In this document: positions 12,501 through 23,233 of the stretch, in pieces
Layout of the letters: the number at the start of each line of letters is the position of its first letter
How positions within the stretch are numbered: the first letter of the stretch is position 1
DNA from: Dermacentor variabilis
Taxonomy: Eukaryota > Arthropoda > Arachnida > Ixodida > Ixodidae
Direction: 5' to 3'
Assembly: GCF_050947875.1 (NCBI RefSeq)
Contig: NC_134574.1
Location: forward strand, 101,883,469-101,947,468
Length of the DNA stretch: 64,000 nt
The notes under the pieces: model-generated
Told to the model about the DNA's origin: nothing
Database searches by the model: none
What the model saw: only the letters and a program-made list of their open reading frames with translations
Position numbers and translations under genes: made by a program

Positions 12501-13805
12501 CAGCCAGGGTACACCGACTGGGCTGTGTGCAAGCTAGCCACAACGACGCAAGAACCTGTACATGTAAAACAGTACCCACTTCCCTTCGCAGTAAGACAAG
12601 AAGTGGAAGCCGAAGTCTCCACGATGCTTCAGATGGGGGTGGTAGAAAGGTCTCACTCACCATACAACGCGCCGACCGTACTGATAAAAAAACCCGATGG
12701 CACGAACCGTTTCTGCGTGGATTTCCGACGGCTCAACGAGGTTCTGATTGCCGACTCGGAACCGATCCCCAGAGCGGACTGTCTGATCGCTGAGGTGGGA
12801 GGCCGGAAAATATTTTCGAAGATGGATCTCTCAAAGGGATACTGGCAAGTGCCTCTAGACGAACAATCCAAGGAGAAGACAGCGTTCTCCGCGCCCAGCG
12901 GGCTTTATCAATTCAAGAAGATGCCGTTTGGCATAAAAACTGCTCCTGCTGTTTTCGCGAAACTCATGCGGAAACTTCTCGACGGCATCGCCAACGTCTA
13001 CCATTACTACGACGACCTGTTGATCGCGACAAATAATTGGCAGGACCACTTAGATGCCTTGGGGGAAGTACTGGCGAGGCTACGAGAGGCGGGGATGACT
13101 GTCCACCCCAAGAAATGCGAACTGGGGTTCGATCAGTTGTCTTTCCTGGGACACAAGATTGGAGGAGGGAAGTTGGGCCCCATGGAGTCCACTTTGGATA
13201 GAATACGCAACGCTGCCCCGCCGACGACCAAGCGCCAAGTTAGGGCCTTCTTGGGACTGGCCGGATACTATCGCGAATTTATCAAAAATTATGCCACCAT
13301 CGCAACCCCCTTGACGGACCTGACGAAGAAGCGGGCGCCGAATCAGATATCATGGGGACATACCGAGCAGGAGGCATTCGATAAACTGCGAAGGCTGCTC
13401 TCCGAGGCCCCCATCCTACAGATCCCCGACTTCTCCCAGCCATTCGTGCTTCGCACCGACGCCTCCGACCAGGGGCTCGGCGCTGTCTTACTACAAGACA
13501 AGGGGGGAGTGCTTCACCCGGTTGCATACGCCAGCCGAAAGCTCCTGCCGAGAGAACAGGCCTATGCGGCCATTGAGAAGGAATGTCTGGCCATGGTCTG
13601 GGCAGTAAAGCGCTTCAACTTTTACCTTTACGGTAAAAGATTTACGGTCCAGACGGATCATCAACCCCTCAGATACCTCAAGGAAGCCCAGTTCACGAAC
13701 TCGCGGGTGCTTCGGTGGGCCCTGCTCCTACAGGAGTATGACTTCAACGTCCTTAGCATCAAGGGTGCGGAGAACGTGGGCGCTGACTACCTTAGCCGGG
13801 TCTGA
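9513..13805 (+). CDS. Gag-Pol polyprotein, order gag-PR-IN-RT-RNase H
   Basis: A single 1,430-residue frame with no frameshift or readthrough signal. Residues ~25-78 are an E/K/R-rich coiled coil. Residues ~99-264 are a retrotransposon capsid domain whose end (about 197-262, with LLLAEQFLENC) resembles SCAN domains. A CCHC knuckle lies at 302-315. The protease has DSG with D384. Integrase follows: zinc ligands H593, H600, C630, C633; catalytic D663, D723, E759 (DD35E spacing); GPY at 900-902. RT is at about 1030-1205 with YYDD at 1165-1168, and RNase H runs from about 1310 with TDAS (D1316) to the end. The first ATG after the leader was chosen; it lies 105 bp from the LTR. Every catalytic residue I could check is present. 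Family knowledge: Gmr1-group elements place IN before RT, and vertebrate SCAN domains derive from such capsids. Confidence 0.93.
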   Translation: MAEEAERFVAVGKQLGLEGTALQEFLREERAVHRERLKEQEQQKREEDERDKARSDRRLLEIEKELELLRAKSDCASSSGGSESLPNGNLVTAQFAGVSPQRLLAPFNEKADDLDAYLTRFERVAEAHGWAREQWATALSTCLTGEALSVFGRMPASEALSYDKVKRALLRRFRLTEEGFRKKFRTEAPQDNEAPSQFFARLENYWERWVHLSEAPKSYEGIKDLLLAEQFLENCKPALAMFLREKKSRDILDMLQRADEYVSARDTVNFGKREARQGGQAGDNPDAGRGRRQSNSGTGLRCYLCSRPGHVASQCTSTSKKPEHTNREQPAARNVLACLEEDGYLELKDGQRLPVVNLGTSPAAGDLPVVGGRVAGKTVKVLRDSGCNIVIVNQDLVQPSEMTGRCRAVYLVDRSVRTLPEARISIDTPYYRGEVLAACMKDPLFDLILGNIEGARAPAEPDGTWGETSARDEDNWAGPSIAEAQPPPVAAVTTRRQTQQQNSQAFRRLPVPSTLAEVTPEQMKEDQQRDTTLRQLFQLHREQRSVKCKGGGSFNIQLRDGLLYREYVPDSGSSTVQLIVPRQHRGKVLHLAHCGLMAGHLGKKKTTDRILADFFWPGVHRDTHEFVASCDICQKTASRGSVRKVPLEKMPLVDTPFRKVAIDILGPLKPATRKGNRYILTLVDYATRFPEAIALPSIETERVAEALLQIFSRVGVPEEMLSDRGSNFTSELMAEVGRLLSLRLQTTTPYHPMANGLVEKLNGTLKKMLRRMCTEQPKDWDRFIEPLLFAYREVPQASTGFSPFELLYGRNVRGPLAILKELWTGARLEEEVKTAYQYVVDLRERLETTCQMAHEALDEAGERYKRYYDRGAKARIMRPGDQVLLLLPTEHNKLAMKWKGPYVIKERKGEVDYVVDINGVVKTFHANMLKKYHTREPAAETPVVTVAASASDRGMPMWPWGERGDYRDVAVSDKLHSQQAKELRALIALHRDVFSEQPGYTDWAVCKLATTTQEPVHVKQYPLPFAVRQEVEAEVSTMLQMGVVERSHSPYNAPTVLIKKPDGTNRFCVDFRRLNEVLIADSEPIPRADCLIAEVGGRKIFSKMDLSKGYWQVPLDEQSKEKTAFSAPSGLYQFKKMPFGIKTAPAVFAKLMRKLLDGIANVYHYYDDLLIATNNWQDHLDALGEVLARLREAGMTVHPKKCELGFDQLSFLGHKIGGGKLGPMESTLDRIRNAAPPTTKRQVRAFLGLAGYYREFIKNYATIATPLTDLTKKRAPNQISWGHTEQEAFDKLRRLLSEAPILQIPDFSQPFVLRTDASDQGLGAVLLQDKGGVLHPVAYASRKLLPREQAYAAIEKECLAMVWAVKRFNFYLYGKRFTVQTDHQPLRYLKEAQFTNSRVLRWALLLQEYDFNVLSIKGAENVGADYLSRV

Positions 13806-14149
13806 ATTGGCATGAATGGGTAGAGGAGTTCGGACAGACTTTAGTTGTCTCCGTTTTGTTCTTTTTTTTTCACTAAGACTACTCCGTGCATCGTGTTGCT
13901 TCATGGCCTCGTTGACGCATGCTTTGTATTTATCTTTTTCATTGTACGTCATGTGCTAATACCAGTGCCGAGACATTGCGAAAGTGTGGTGCAGTGGTTT
14001 GTGCGCGAGTGCTCGCACAACTCAAGAACGCTCATCGACGCGGTGGTGCGGGTAACCGTCAGCAGCGATCAGAGACTCCTTCAGTGCGCGTACACGACTT
14101 TGCGTTTTGTTTTGAATGTTATTCGATAACATTCTTGTCGCCGGGGTGG
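13806..14149 (+). other. 3' untranslated region of the LTR element
   Basis: 344 bp between the pol stop and the 3' LTR. A purine-rich GGGGTGG (about 14143-14149) abuts the LTR and is a weak polypurine tract. No further frame of note; in particular no envelope-like gene. Confidence 0.6.
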
Positions 14150-15081
14150 TGTCACAAAGTGCGTGTACCCCTCGGCGTCGGCCCACCGCCGCCAACAGCT
14201 CCCGCTGCGGCGTGCCCGGCGCGGGGAGCGCTCTCCCTAGATCCCGCCGGCACCCAGACCGGTTCCTCACGTCACAGCCGGCGCGCGGCGAGGGAGAGGG
14301 AGCGGAGAGAGGAAAAAACGAGCGTGGAGTGACCTGCGACAAGGGGACAGAGTTGCTGGACCAGCGAGGCAAGCGGCAGGCGAATTGGGCGTCAGGCAGG
14401 CGTGAGGACGGCGGCCTGAGTTCCTGTAGCCGGAGCCTCCCTAGACGCGGTCCCGAGTCAGTCCCGATCTTCGGCAGCGACGTGCGGTTACGACGGACCC
14501 AGCAGCCCGGCGCCTCCCCAGCTCGGACGCCCTACTCGACACTCCGCAGATAAGCCCACGCCACGTGTTCCGCATCTCTCAAACTTCCCTCCGGACTGTA
14601 CTTTTGTAATCGCGTTTAATCTTCCGTTTAATTAGCCATCGAGTGTTGATTTGTGTATGTTCTGTTAGTGCAATGTTTGCCGTGGTCATTGTCGCGTATA
14701 TTTTGTATTTGTGTCGCGTATTTTGTTTGTTATTTCGCGAGGGGTAATAGCTCCCACGTGGTGGGCTTAGTGTCGCGCGAGTGGCGTCAGGGCGTGTGTC
14801 GTGTGACCCGCACGCCTTCCGCGAACTAGAGCCCACTACTTGTAGTTGTATGTTCTTTTTCTTTCATGATGTCCCGCGCATGATTTCATTTTATTAAATT
14901 GAGTGTGTGTGTCGTACGACGTCGCCTCCCGTCTCATGCCTCTGGTTCACGGTCGATCAGGCGGGGACCTTATCGCCGGTCAGCAGTCGAACCCTCACTA
15001 AACGCACGCGGGGTGGGTCTGTTGTCGCCCCATCCCCTCCGGTTCGGAGAGTGCGAATTACCTCACCACCAATACTTGACA
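14150..15081 (+). repeat. 3' long terminal repeat
   Basis: 932 bp copy of 8476-9407, beginning TGTCACAAAG and ending ATACTTGACA. GGATA follows directly. Confidence 0.95.
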
Positions 15082-15086
15082 GGATA
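15082..15086 (+). repeat. Target site duplication GGATA (right)
   Basis: Matches 8471-8475 exactly. Confidence 0.9.
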
Positions 15087-15262
15087 GGATCGGCGTGAAT
15101 CCAAGCTCGTATGGTGGAGGGGATCTGGTGCTTATGGCCGTGTCGATGGTGGTAGGTGATACCGTGCGAGGTGAGGATATGGCGACCCGTCGATGTGAGA
15201 GAGTCTCTCCAGCTGAGAGCGACGTTGGGCCTCGATGAGCTCGTCCACTGTGTTGTTGACGC

Positions 15263-16387
15263 CTAGTTGAAGGAGGAGGTCAGTGCTGGTGCAACCGGGG
15301 AGGCCGAGGGCTTGTTTATAGACACCGCGTATAGGAAGTTGATCTTGGTTTGTTCAGCCTTGTACCAGTTTAGATACGCAGCAACGTAGGTGATGTGGCA
15401 AATTACGAATGACTGGATTAATCGGAGCAGATTCTCCTCTTTCATACCCCCACGGCGGTTGGAGACCCGCTTCAAAAGTCTCATGGTGTTGGCTGTATTC
15501 ATCTTGATTTTGGCGAGGGCCATGCCATTCGCACCGTTCGCCTCTATGAGCAAGCCGAGCACACGGATATTGGTGACGAGGGGTATGGGGCTGCCATCCA
15601 TGAGATGAAGCGCAATGTCTTCGTAATGGCGTTTAGCGGTGGAGTATTTTGGACGGCGGCCACGGAGAGTAGGCCTGTAGAGAAGGAGTTCGGACTTCGC
15701 AGGGGAGCAGCGAAGCCCCGTGCCTTGGATATAGGTCTCGACTGTTTCAATGGCGGAGTGTAGTGCCGTTTCTATTTCGCCGTCACTGCCTTTGTGGGCC
15801 CAGATGGTTATATCGTCAGCGTATATGGTGTGGATGACACCGTCCACTTGCTGCAACTCTTTGGCAAGATCGATCATGACAAGATTAAAAAGCAGTGGGG
15901 AGATAACGGAGCCCTGGGGAGTTCCCGCGCTGCCCAAAGTCTGGGCGTCGGAGCGGAGATTCCCCACCGAAAGGAAGGCCGTGCGATTAGACAGAAAGTC
16001 TCTGACGTAATTATAAGCGCGCGCACCGATATTAAGGCGTGAGATGCGGTCAAGAATGGTGGAATGGGCTATGCTGTCAAATGCTTTTTAGAGGTCGAGG
16101 CCGAGTATAGCTTTAGTAGTACGCGTTCTATCTTCTAGTGTATGGTGCTTAAGTTGTAGCATGACGTCGTGGGTCGACAGGTGGGCCCGGAAGCCAATGA
16201 CAGAGTGAGGATACGCTGCAGTGTCTTCCAGATGGGTGTTAATTCGCGTGAGGAAGGCATGCTCCATAACCTTTCCCACACATGAGGTTAGTGAGATGGG
16301 GCGAAGATGCAATGTTCGGACAAATACAATTTCATTGGCGTTCCTGATTGATACTGGTTCGATCCTGGCTCTTTCGAGAGCGCGCAC
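15263..16387 (-). pseudogene. LINE reverse transcriptase, N-terminally truncated, one in-frame stop
   Basis: Two blocks in the same frame. The first, 16387 down to 16088, contains LRPISLTSCVGKVMEH and the ILGLDL palm strand. A TAA at 16088-16090 sits where related elements have the glutamate of EKAFD. The second block, to 15263, contains GTPQGSVISPLLFN, the catalytic IYADDITIW and LRCSPAKSELLLY. The similarity starts near LRPISLT, so sequence upstream of about 16320 is probably not LINE. The endonuclease region is missing. The same protein type is encoded at 31.33-32.28 kb. Confidence 0.85.
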
Positions 16388-16479
16388 ACTGCCTCACAAA
16401 CAAAAAGGAAAACCATCTGAAAGGGTCGATGCACTTGTAAACGAACCCTACACCAAAAAGCCGCACGAAATTTGGCGCG

Positions 16480-17062
16480 ACTTTTGAATTCCACAGAATG
16501 TGGTCCTCCTTGCGGCCTCAAAGGCCGCGTTGCAAGAACTCTACAGTTGTCTACCGCCCATCAATTTCCCGCGCAAATCACTAGCCCTCGTGAAAGAACT
16601 CGGCAGAAAGGGCTTCAGAGTAAACTTTCAGTGGATTGCCTTTTACATTTGCATTGCTCGCAATTAAAAAGCTGATGCTCTTGCATACGCAGTGCTCCAT
16701 CATCCTCCCAAAGTCAAGGCCCCAAAGAGTAATCAAGTTTAAAAATCTGACATTCGAAATCCCTTTAGGTTGCAGCATATATTCTCTGCGTAATCAAGAG
16801 ATTTCGTCGAGAGGAAGCCTCACTTCTACATCGAATCTGGACAAGATCTGCTAGAGCACCAGCATGGCTATTTAAGACGGGGCGCATTAATTTTCCGAAC
16901 TGTGCGACATGCGACGAGACAGGAGACACTGAACACTTTCTGTGGCCGTGCCCGAAATTCCAAGAAGAAGGACACGGTCTCCTGGAAAATATTCAAGAAA
17001 AGGACTTCCCGCACGCGTGCCTACAACACCTTGTGTTCCCCGAAGGATCAGTTATAGCTCGC
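16480..17062 (+). mobile_element. Relic of a LINE RNase H and zinc tail, plus strand
   Basis: Around 16575-16685 a decayed frame gives LALVKELGRKGFRVNFQWI and then KADALA, matching the end of LINE RNase H domains (normally QW..SH.G..GNE.AD.LA). Around 16861-17062 a cleaner frame gives NCATCDETGDTEHFLWPCP, the CxxC...H...C motif found after RNase H in this LINE class. Stops and deletions separate the blocks. The fragment lies head to head with the minus-strand LINE at 15-16.3 kb. Confidence 0.6.
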
Positions 17063-17951
17063 AAATAAACTTCACGTGTTCTTATGGTATTCTTAAAGGA
17101 GGCTGGTCTGTTGGACATGTGATGAAACCCCACAATGATGGTACAAAAGACGCTCGCAGGGAGCAATTGCCGGCCTTGATCGCCAGGCGAAACCTGCCTG
17201 TTGCTACAACTCACCACCACCAGAATATACTTAAATATTTATTGAACGTTAGTTTAAACCTGACGTTATACTACGGTTTGGAAAGTTACCAGCTTGTAAA
17301 AAAACAAGGCAGCTGGAACACATTATTATTTCTGCGAGAACTTTTCAAAAGCTGATCACGGTTGTTCTCCATATTATAGAAAATTAAGTAAAGTCCCCCA
17401 TCTAACAGTTGTGTACCTATATCATACGAAGCCAACAACCAAATACGCCAAGGATAACATAGGGGAAACTACTTATGCTTACTAATTGAATTAAATAAAG
17501 GATAAATTAATGGCAATGAAAACATATGAAAAAACAACTTCCCGCATGTGAGGAACGATCCCACGTGTTCGAATTATACACGCGATGTTCGCGTAATGCA
17601 TTACAAACTGAAGTCCGCTCCATACGTTTCCATGGGAACCAAGGTCACCCTCCCACAACAGGCGGAAATGAGGCATGCTTCACGTCTTATTTCCGCCCGA
17701 ATCTGCGCCTCGAAGGCGCTGCAAGTGAGACGATCCGGCGCGGAACGAGTTGACCTGAAATGATCAGTAAAAAGTGCGAACGCGCTACAAATGGAACACT
17801 GAAATTTGATCTTGCCGACGCGTTGCAAAGTGTCCTGCTCTAAATCGACGAGTGAAACACATCGTTAGATGCTGTTGTCGGTGGTTCTGCTGCGTTTCTC
17901 CGCCACCTGGGCACAATGTTTGAGGCCGCGGTTGTCGCCGTAATCCGCTAC
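17063..17951. other. Intergenic, nothing recognised
   Basis: No exon, RNA gene or transposon signature found. Confidence 0.4.
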
Positions 17952-20355
17952 GCGTCTCTTGTCGAGATACACTTAAATGTATCCTTCTTTCATGGGTTCG
18001 TTTGTGGAGATGAAGAATTTACTCTTTTTCCATGAGATCACTTTTCAAGATGCACCGAAACTTACTATTCCTCCCAAGTGTATCTTCTTCCTCCAAGAAA
18101 TCTCTTGTCGAGATGAACCAAAATGTCGTCGTCCCTGCAGGCGTCTCATGTCGAATTTCACCAAAATGTGAACTTCCTCCAAGGAGTCGCTTGTCTAGAC
18201 GCACAGGAATGTGATTTTCCTCCAAGCGATCTCTTCTCGAGATGCACCGAAATGTGATCTTACTCCAAGGAGTCTCTTGTCGAGTTACATCTAAATGTGA
18301 TCTTCCTCCAAGGTGTCTCTTGCCAAGATGCACCGAAATGTACTCGTACGCCCAGGTTTCTCTTGTCGAGAAATGTGATCTTCCTATAAGGGGTCTCATG
18401 TCGAGACTCACACAAATGTCATCTTCCTTCAAGAGTTCTCTTGTCAAGAAGCGCCGAAATGTACTCGCCCCCCAGAGGTCTCTTGTCGAGTTGCATCGAA
18501 ATGTGATCTTCCTCCAAGGGGTCTCTTGTCGAGTTGCATCGAAATGCGATCTTCTTCCAAGGGGTCTCTTGTCGAGATGCACCGAAATGTACTCGTCTAC
18601 CCGCCCAGGAGTCTCTTATCTAGGTGCACAGAAATGCGCTCTTCGTCCAAGGGGGGTCTAGTCGAGATGCATCGAAATGTGTTTTTCTTCCAAGGGGTTC
18701 CTTGTCCAGATGCACCGTAATGTGATCTTCCCCCAAGGAGTCTCTTGTCGAGTTGCATCGGAATATCATCTTCCTCCTTGGGCTCCCTTGTCGAGACGCA
18801 CCGAAATGTGATCTTCCTCCAAGGCGTATCTTGTCGAGATGCATCGAAATGCGTTTTTCCTCCAAGGGACTTCTTGTCCAGATGCACCGAAACGTAATCT
18901 TCCTCCAAGGAGTCTCTTAACGAGTTGCATCGAAATGTCATCTTCCTCCAAAGGTTCTCTTGTCGAGACGCACCGAAATGTAATCTTCCTCCAAGGAGTC
19001 TCTTGTCCAGTTGCATCGGAATGTGATCTTCCTCCAAGGGGTATCTTGTCGAGATGCATCGAAATGTGTTTTTCCTCCAAGGGGTTTCATGTCCAGATGC
19101 ACCGAAATGTGATCTTCCTCAAAGGAGTTTCTTGTCGAGTTGCATCGAAATGTCATCTTCGTCCAAGGGTACTCTTGTCGAGACGCACCGAAATGTAATC
19201 TTCCTCCAGGAGTCTCTAGTCGAGATGCATCGAAATGTGTTTTTCTTCCAAGGGGTTTCCTGTCCAGATGCATCGAAATGTGATCTTCCTCCGAGGAGTC
19301 TCTCGTCAAGGTGCACCAAAATGTACTCGTCCTCCCAGGAGTCTCTTGTAGAGTTGCATCGAAACGTAACTTTCCTCCATGGGGTCTCTCGTTGAGTTGC
19401 ATCGAAATGTGATGCAAGGGGTCTCTTGTCGAGATATATGCAAATGTGTTTTTCCTCCAAGGGGTATCTCGTCGAGTTGTATCGAAATGTGATCTTCCTT
19501 CAAGGGGTCTCTTGCCGAGTTGCATCGAAATTTCATCTTCTAAGAAGTCTCTTGTCGAGTTGCATCGAAACGTCATCTTCCTCCAAGGGTTCTCTTATCG
19601 AGACGCACCGAAATGTGATCTTCCTCCATGGGGTCTCTTGTCAAGATGCATCGAAATGTGTTTTTCTTCCAAAGGCCTTTTGTCGAGTTGGATCGAAATG
19701 TGATCTTCCTCCAAGGGATCTCTTGTCGAGATGTATCGAAATGTTATCTTCCTCCAAGGGGTATCTTATCTAGATGCAACGAAATGGGATTTTCCTCCAA
19801 GGGTCCCTTGTCGAGATGCATGAAAATGTGATGCAAGCGGTCTCTTGTCGAGTTGCATCGAAATGTGATATTCCTCCAAGGGGTCTCTTGTCGAGTTGCA
19901 TCGAAATGTGATCTTCTTCCAAGGGGTCTCTTGTCTAGATGCATCGAAATGGTATTTTCCTCCAAGGGTCTCTTGTCGAGATGCATCGAAATGTGCTTTT
20001 CTTCCAAGGTGTCCCTTGTCGAGTTGCATCGAAATGGGATCTTCCTCCAAGGGGTCTCTTGTCGAGATGTATCGAAATGTTATATTCCTCCAAGGGTTCT
20101 CTTGTCGAGACGCACCGAAATATGATCTTCCTCCAAGGGGTCACTTCAAGTTTCACCGAAATGTGATCCTCCTTCAAGGGGTCTCTTGTCAAGATGCAGA
20201 GAAATGTACTCTTCTACCCAAAGCCTCTTGTTGAGATGCACCGAAATGTACTCTTCTTCCTAGGCGTCTTTTGTAGAGATGTACTAAAATCTATACTTCT
20301 TCCTATACTCTTCCCAGGGGTCCCTTGTCAAGATGCACCAAATTGTGCTCTTGTT
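17952..20355. repeat. 43 bp minisatellite array, ~55 units, with higher-order structure
   Basis: The unit reads roughly TCTCTTGTCGAGATGCACCG then AAATGTGATCTTCCTCCAAGGGG (43 bp). Outer units are more diverged or indel-bearing. Between 18665 and 19440 the units cycle through four types, marked ATGCATCG...GTTTTT, ATGCACCG...GATCTTC, TTGCATCG...CATCTTC and ACGCACCG. This gives a repeat of about 172 bp, with one five-unit version. Since 43 is not a multiple of three, each strand is open in shifting frames. The resulting frames of up to 212 codons are artefacts. Confidence 0.95.
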
Positions 20356-20780
20356 CTGCTCCAGCAGCTGCAGCGTATGGCGCGGCTACGTGCGATCGCA
20401 CGGGCCCTGTCTCGAAAGCAGTCTGCGATGAGTACACAGTTTATGTTTGTCGGAGGCTCGTAGCTTCGTGGGTGCTTTGTTTTTGGCGCTTCGTTCGGGT
20501 TGAAGCGAGATGCAGCGCGATGGTCAATTCGCTCGCTGCTGCTGCCGTTCTTCTTCATGCCACCGTTTTGTCAGCGAGTTTCCACGTTCATTGAATGAGA
20601 TGTGCACATGTTTGCGTGCACGTGCGTGGTTTCATGTGTGTTAATTTAGTTCATAATGGAATGTTTGCGGGTTTACGCGGTTGATAAAGCTTCTATCCAT
20701 GCTTCGTATAGCTGTCTACTAATTTACTTTCGCAATCGATGCTTCGCCTTTCGGGCGAAACTGCAACCGTTTTTGTAGTT
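20356..20780 (+). repeat. Dispersed repeat, copy A (paralogue at 52.63 kb)
   Basis: From about 20440 to 20770 shared blocks occur in the same order as at 52630-52965: GGCTCGTAGCTT, TTGAAGCGA, ATTCGCTCGCTGCTGCTGCCG, GATGTG...TTTGCG, a CTAATTT segment, GCAATCGATGC and TTTCGGGCGAAAC. Roughly 70-75% identity by eye. No protein recognised in either copy. Confidence 0.6.
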
Positions 20781-23233
20781 CTTTGCACGCCGCCCACTGT
20801 CGTGCCAAAACCATTCGTTCTCGGAGCACGTCAAGTGCACGCTTCGAGAACCGCGCGTCGCCGATTAACATGCCCGCCGGTAAGAAACTCTAACATTGCG
20901 TGGAATCGAAAGCTGAACGGTTCTCCTAGTCTGACGTACCCCTCTGTGTCGAGCGTTGTTTCGGTGCTCGCCGCGAGCTGTATTTAAAAAGAAAAGAAAG
21001 ACTGTAGGCTGGTGAAAATCCGGGAACGTTTGCAAGTACGGCTCAGTCCGTTTTGCCGGAGAGCCTGGCCACAGAGACCGATGGCACCGCTGTCCCGTAC
21101 GCATGGGGCGCAGTTGCACCCTATTTTTTTCTGATCTTGCGTTCTTCTTGTCTTCACCAAGAAACGGGAACACACGACGCGTACCTTGCGAGAGACGCCT
21201 CGTTTTTGACGTCTTCTGCGTGTCTCTACAACTCTCTAGTTCAAAAATTTGACAACTAATAAAAGCAACTAAAAAGCTGACAATCTTTTTAAATAAGTAA
21301 TTCGAAGCCAGAGGCAAACGAAAAATTGCTGACGATTTCTCAACAAGACCCCAAAATATATGCACTTGGCGTTAATGACGTAGAATGACCCGTTTATCTT
21401 TAAAACTTGGTGCATGATAGCTGGAACACCCTGTTTATATTCAACGCACGTGTAGGTATTTATGCATAAGTGAACCACTTGTTAAATGGTATGCGATGAA
21501 TAAATTATCATTTTTGTTAATAATCACTGTCAATAATAATTGTTTTCTCATGCCTGCGAAAAAATTAGTTGTGATATTTAATTGTGAGCATAAGCACCCA
21601 ATTATTCTGGGAAAAGAAAGCGTTGTCTCCTTTCCCGCGTGTATCCGTGTACTTAAAAGCGACAGAAGAATTTATAACCAGTCAGTCCGTCAATTTTTAT
21701 TCATGGTACGAACTACATGAAGGAGTGAGACATGAAAGACGGGGTTTATGCAGCTTGAATTTCACCCCGTAACATGAGCCGAAGTTATGAATAATTACAC
21801 AAATTTAATACGAGGCAGATAACATAGTCTCAGTAGCATATGCAGATATTGGTGACGTAATAGAAGGTTTTACACTGCGTACGAAAGTAAAGCACAGTAA
21901 CAGAAATATGTGTATTGTAAGAACGCGTATTAGCTTCGACTAAAACTGATCGCAACCCTCACGCGTAATTTGCTTTGCGTCAGAAATAAATAAATAAATA
22001 AGCACATTATGATTATTTTAACCCTATGTACTTGCAATCTAAGCAATCAAGCCCGGAAGTCACAAGCGCGCGTGTACTTCTATTGTGCCAACGCAAAACA
22101 AGCTAGTTAAGATTATTCTCACGTGTTGTCTAATTGCGTACGTATCACGTGTGCGCGCGCGCACCTGAACGCACGCGCCAGCTTCCTTTGTGCCAAAGAC
22201 GCAGGAATGAAATGAGCAAAATGTATCGCACTTAACATAGATTCCAACATGCGCGTTAGATCTGCATACTTCTCTTTACTCTTAATTTGGCAAAGCATTA
22301 GCTATAAGAATTTTTTTCTTGTTTTGTAGTCACGCAATCTTTTATGCATGCTGGCTGATGTAGTATTGCCCCGAACGAGAAAACAGCCATGGGCGCTTGA
22401 TTAAAAGATAAGCAAGTGATAAAGCGACAGTCTAACAATATTCGTGGGCAGCACACCGCGATTTCAGTATAACAAAGATACCGTTCGGGCTTGTTAACGT
22501 GATACATCTTTATGCATGTACTGTATTCATATGTGCAATGAAGGCTATATTTCTCCAGCTTTAAAACTCGTAACCACGTATGCCCATTGGATCACCATTC
22601 AGATAAAGGAAATAATCTGTCCTCAGTTTCGTGCATTCTTGCTCTAAATATTATAGCCTATCTTTCCCTAACGTTGACAGTTACACAATTTCTCAAGAAA
22701 AAGCGCTCTAGTTTCGGGAGTATTTGAACTGCCACGACGAAACAGGGCTTCAGGATTTCGATTGGCAATGAAGTAGCAGTGGTTTAATGTGGACACACTC
22801 ACTCGTATCGTCTGCGTGCATAACGAATTTCAAATACTTTTTTTTATATTTGTAATGTCATTGATAAATGGATTAAGTAGGGATATATGGTCCCAATATA
22901 CAGCATTGCGGGAGGTAGGATGATAATGACGAACAAGATGGCCGATCGATTTATGAGGGTCATCGTCTCAAGCTAGGGCTATGAGAGACGCCGTGATAGG
23001 CAGCTCGGGATTATCTTTTTGTCCATTTTTTTTTTTTTTTTGACGTGCACCCAAACACTGTTACGTGAGCGTTTTTGTAAACTGCCCTTATAAGAACGCG
23101 GCCGCTGCTGTCAGAAATCGAGCCGACGACGTCAGAAGAACGCCAGACCCGTTTAACTATGCGGCCGCTATAATAAGGTTGATATGGGTCGGTGCGTATA
23201 AGTTTGGGAGTGGGTTCGTTCACTCGCGCCACA
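20781..23233. other. Intergenic, nothing recognised
   Basis: Mostly AT-rich, no supported gene. A GTGTGCGCGCGCGC alternating tract lies near 22150 and a short (AAAT)n near 21987. Confidence 0.4.

Larger units (their letters stand above)
8476..15081 (+). mobile_element. Complete Ty3/gypsy-class LTR retrotransposon with Gmr1-type domain order
   Basis: 6,606 bp, bounded by 932 bp direct LTRs at 8476-9407 and 14150-15081, and flanked by GGATA duplications. The LTRs begin TGTCA and end TGACA, a 5 bp inverted terminal pair. One open frame of 1,430 codons (9513-13805) encodes gag, protease, integrase, reverse transcriptase and RNase H in that order. Integrase before RT is the Ty1/copia arrangement. 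The GPY motif and RT/RNase H sequence are Ty3/gypsy-like, which fits the Gmr1 group. No envelope-like frame is present. I saw one LTR mismatch (9402 A against 15076 T), so insertion is probably recent. Confidence 0.95.
7573..16330 (-). mobile_element. 5'-truncated LINE with RNase H, minus strand, split by an LTR element
   Basis: Read on the minus strand, the element begins inside the reverse transcriptase near 16330 and runs through the palm (15263-16090). It is interrupted at 15082 by the LTR retrotransposon, resumes at 8475 with an RNase H domain, and ends near 7573 with an AATAAAGTTTATT poly(A)-signal-like end. The EN-RT-RNase H layout, seen complete in the related copy at 29.86 kb, points to the I/Tad/Loa-type LINEs. 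At the junction the 5 bp GGATA occurs on both sides of the insert. With one copy removed, the open frame passes across the junction and matches the equivalent stretch of the other copy (PRNMHP against PRNVHP). The insertion therefore postdates the LINE. Confidence 0.85.

Noticed and set aside
13806..14149. An envelope-like third gene in the LTR element
   Set aside because: Only 344 bp separates pol from the 3' LTR, with no suitable frame.
18019..20234. Repetitive proteins (MHRNVIFLQG-like and reverse-strand forms)
   Set aside because: The 43 bp repeat is not a multiple of three and is open in several frames on both strands. There is no start or splice context and indels shift the frames.
17952..20355. 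CRISPR-like array
   Set aside because: The whole unit repeats, with no unique spacers. The genome is eukaryotic.
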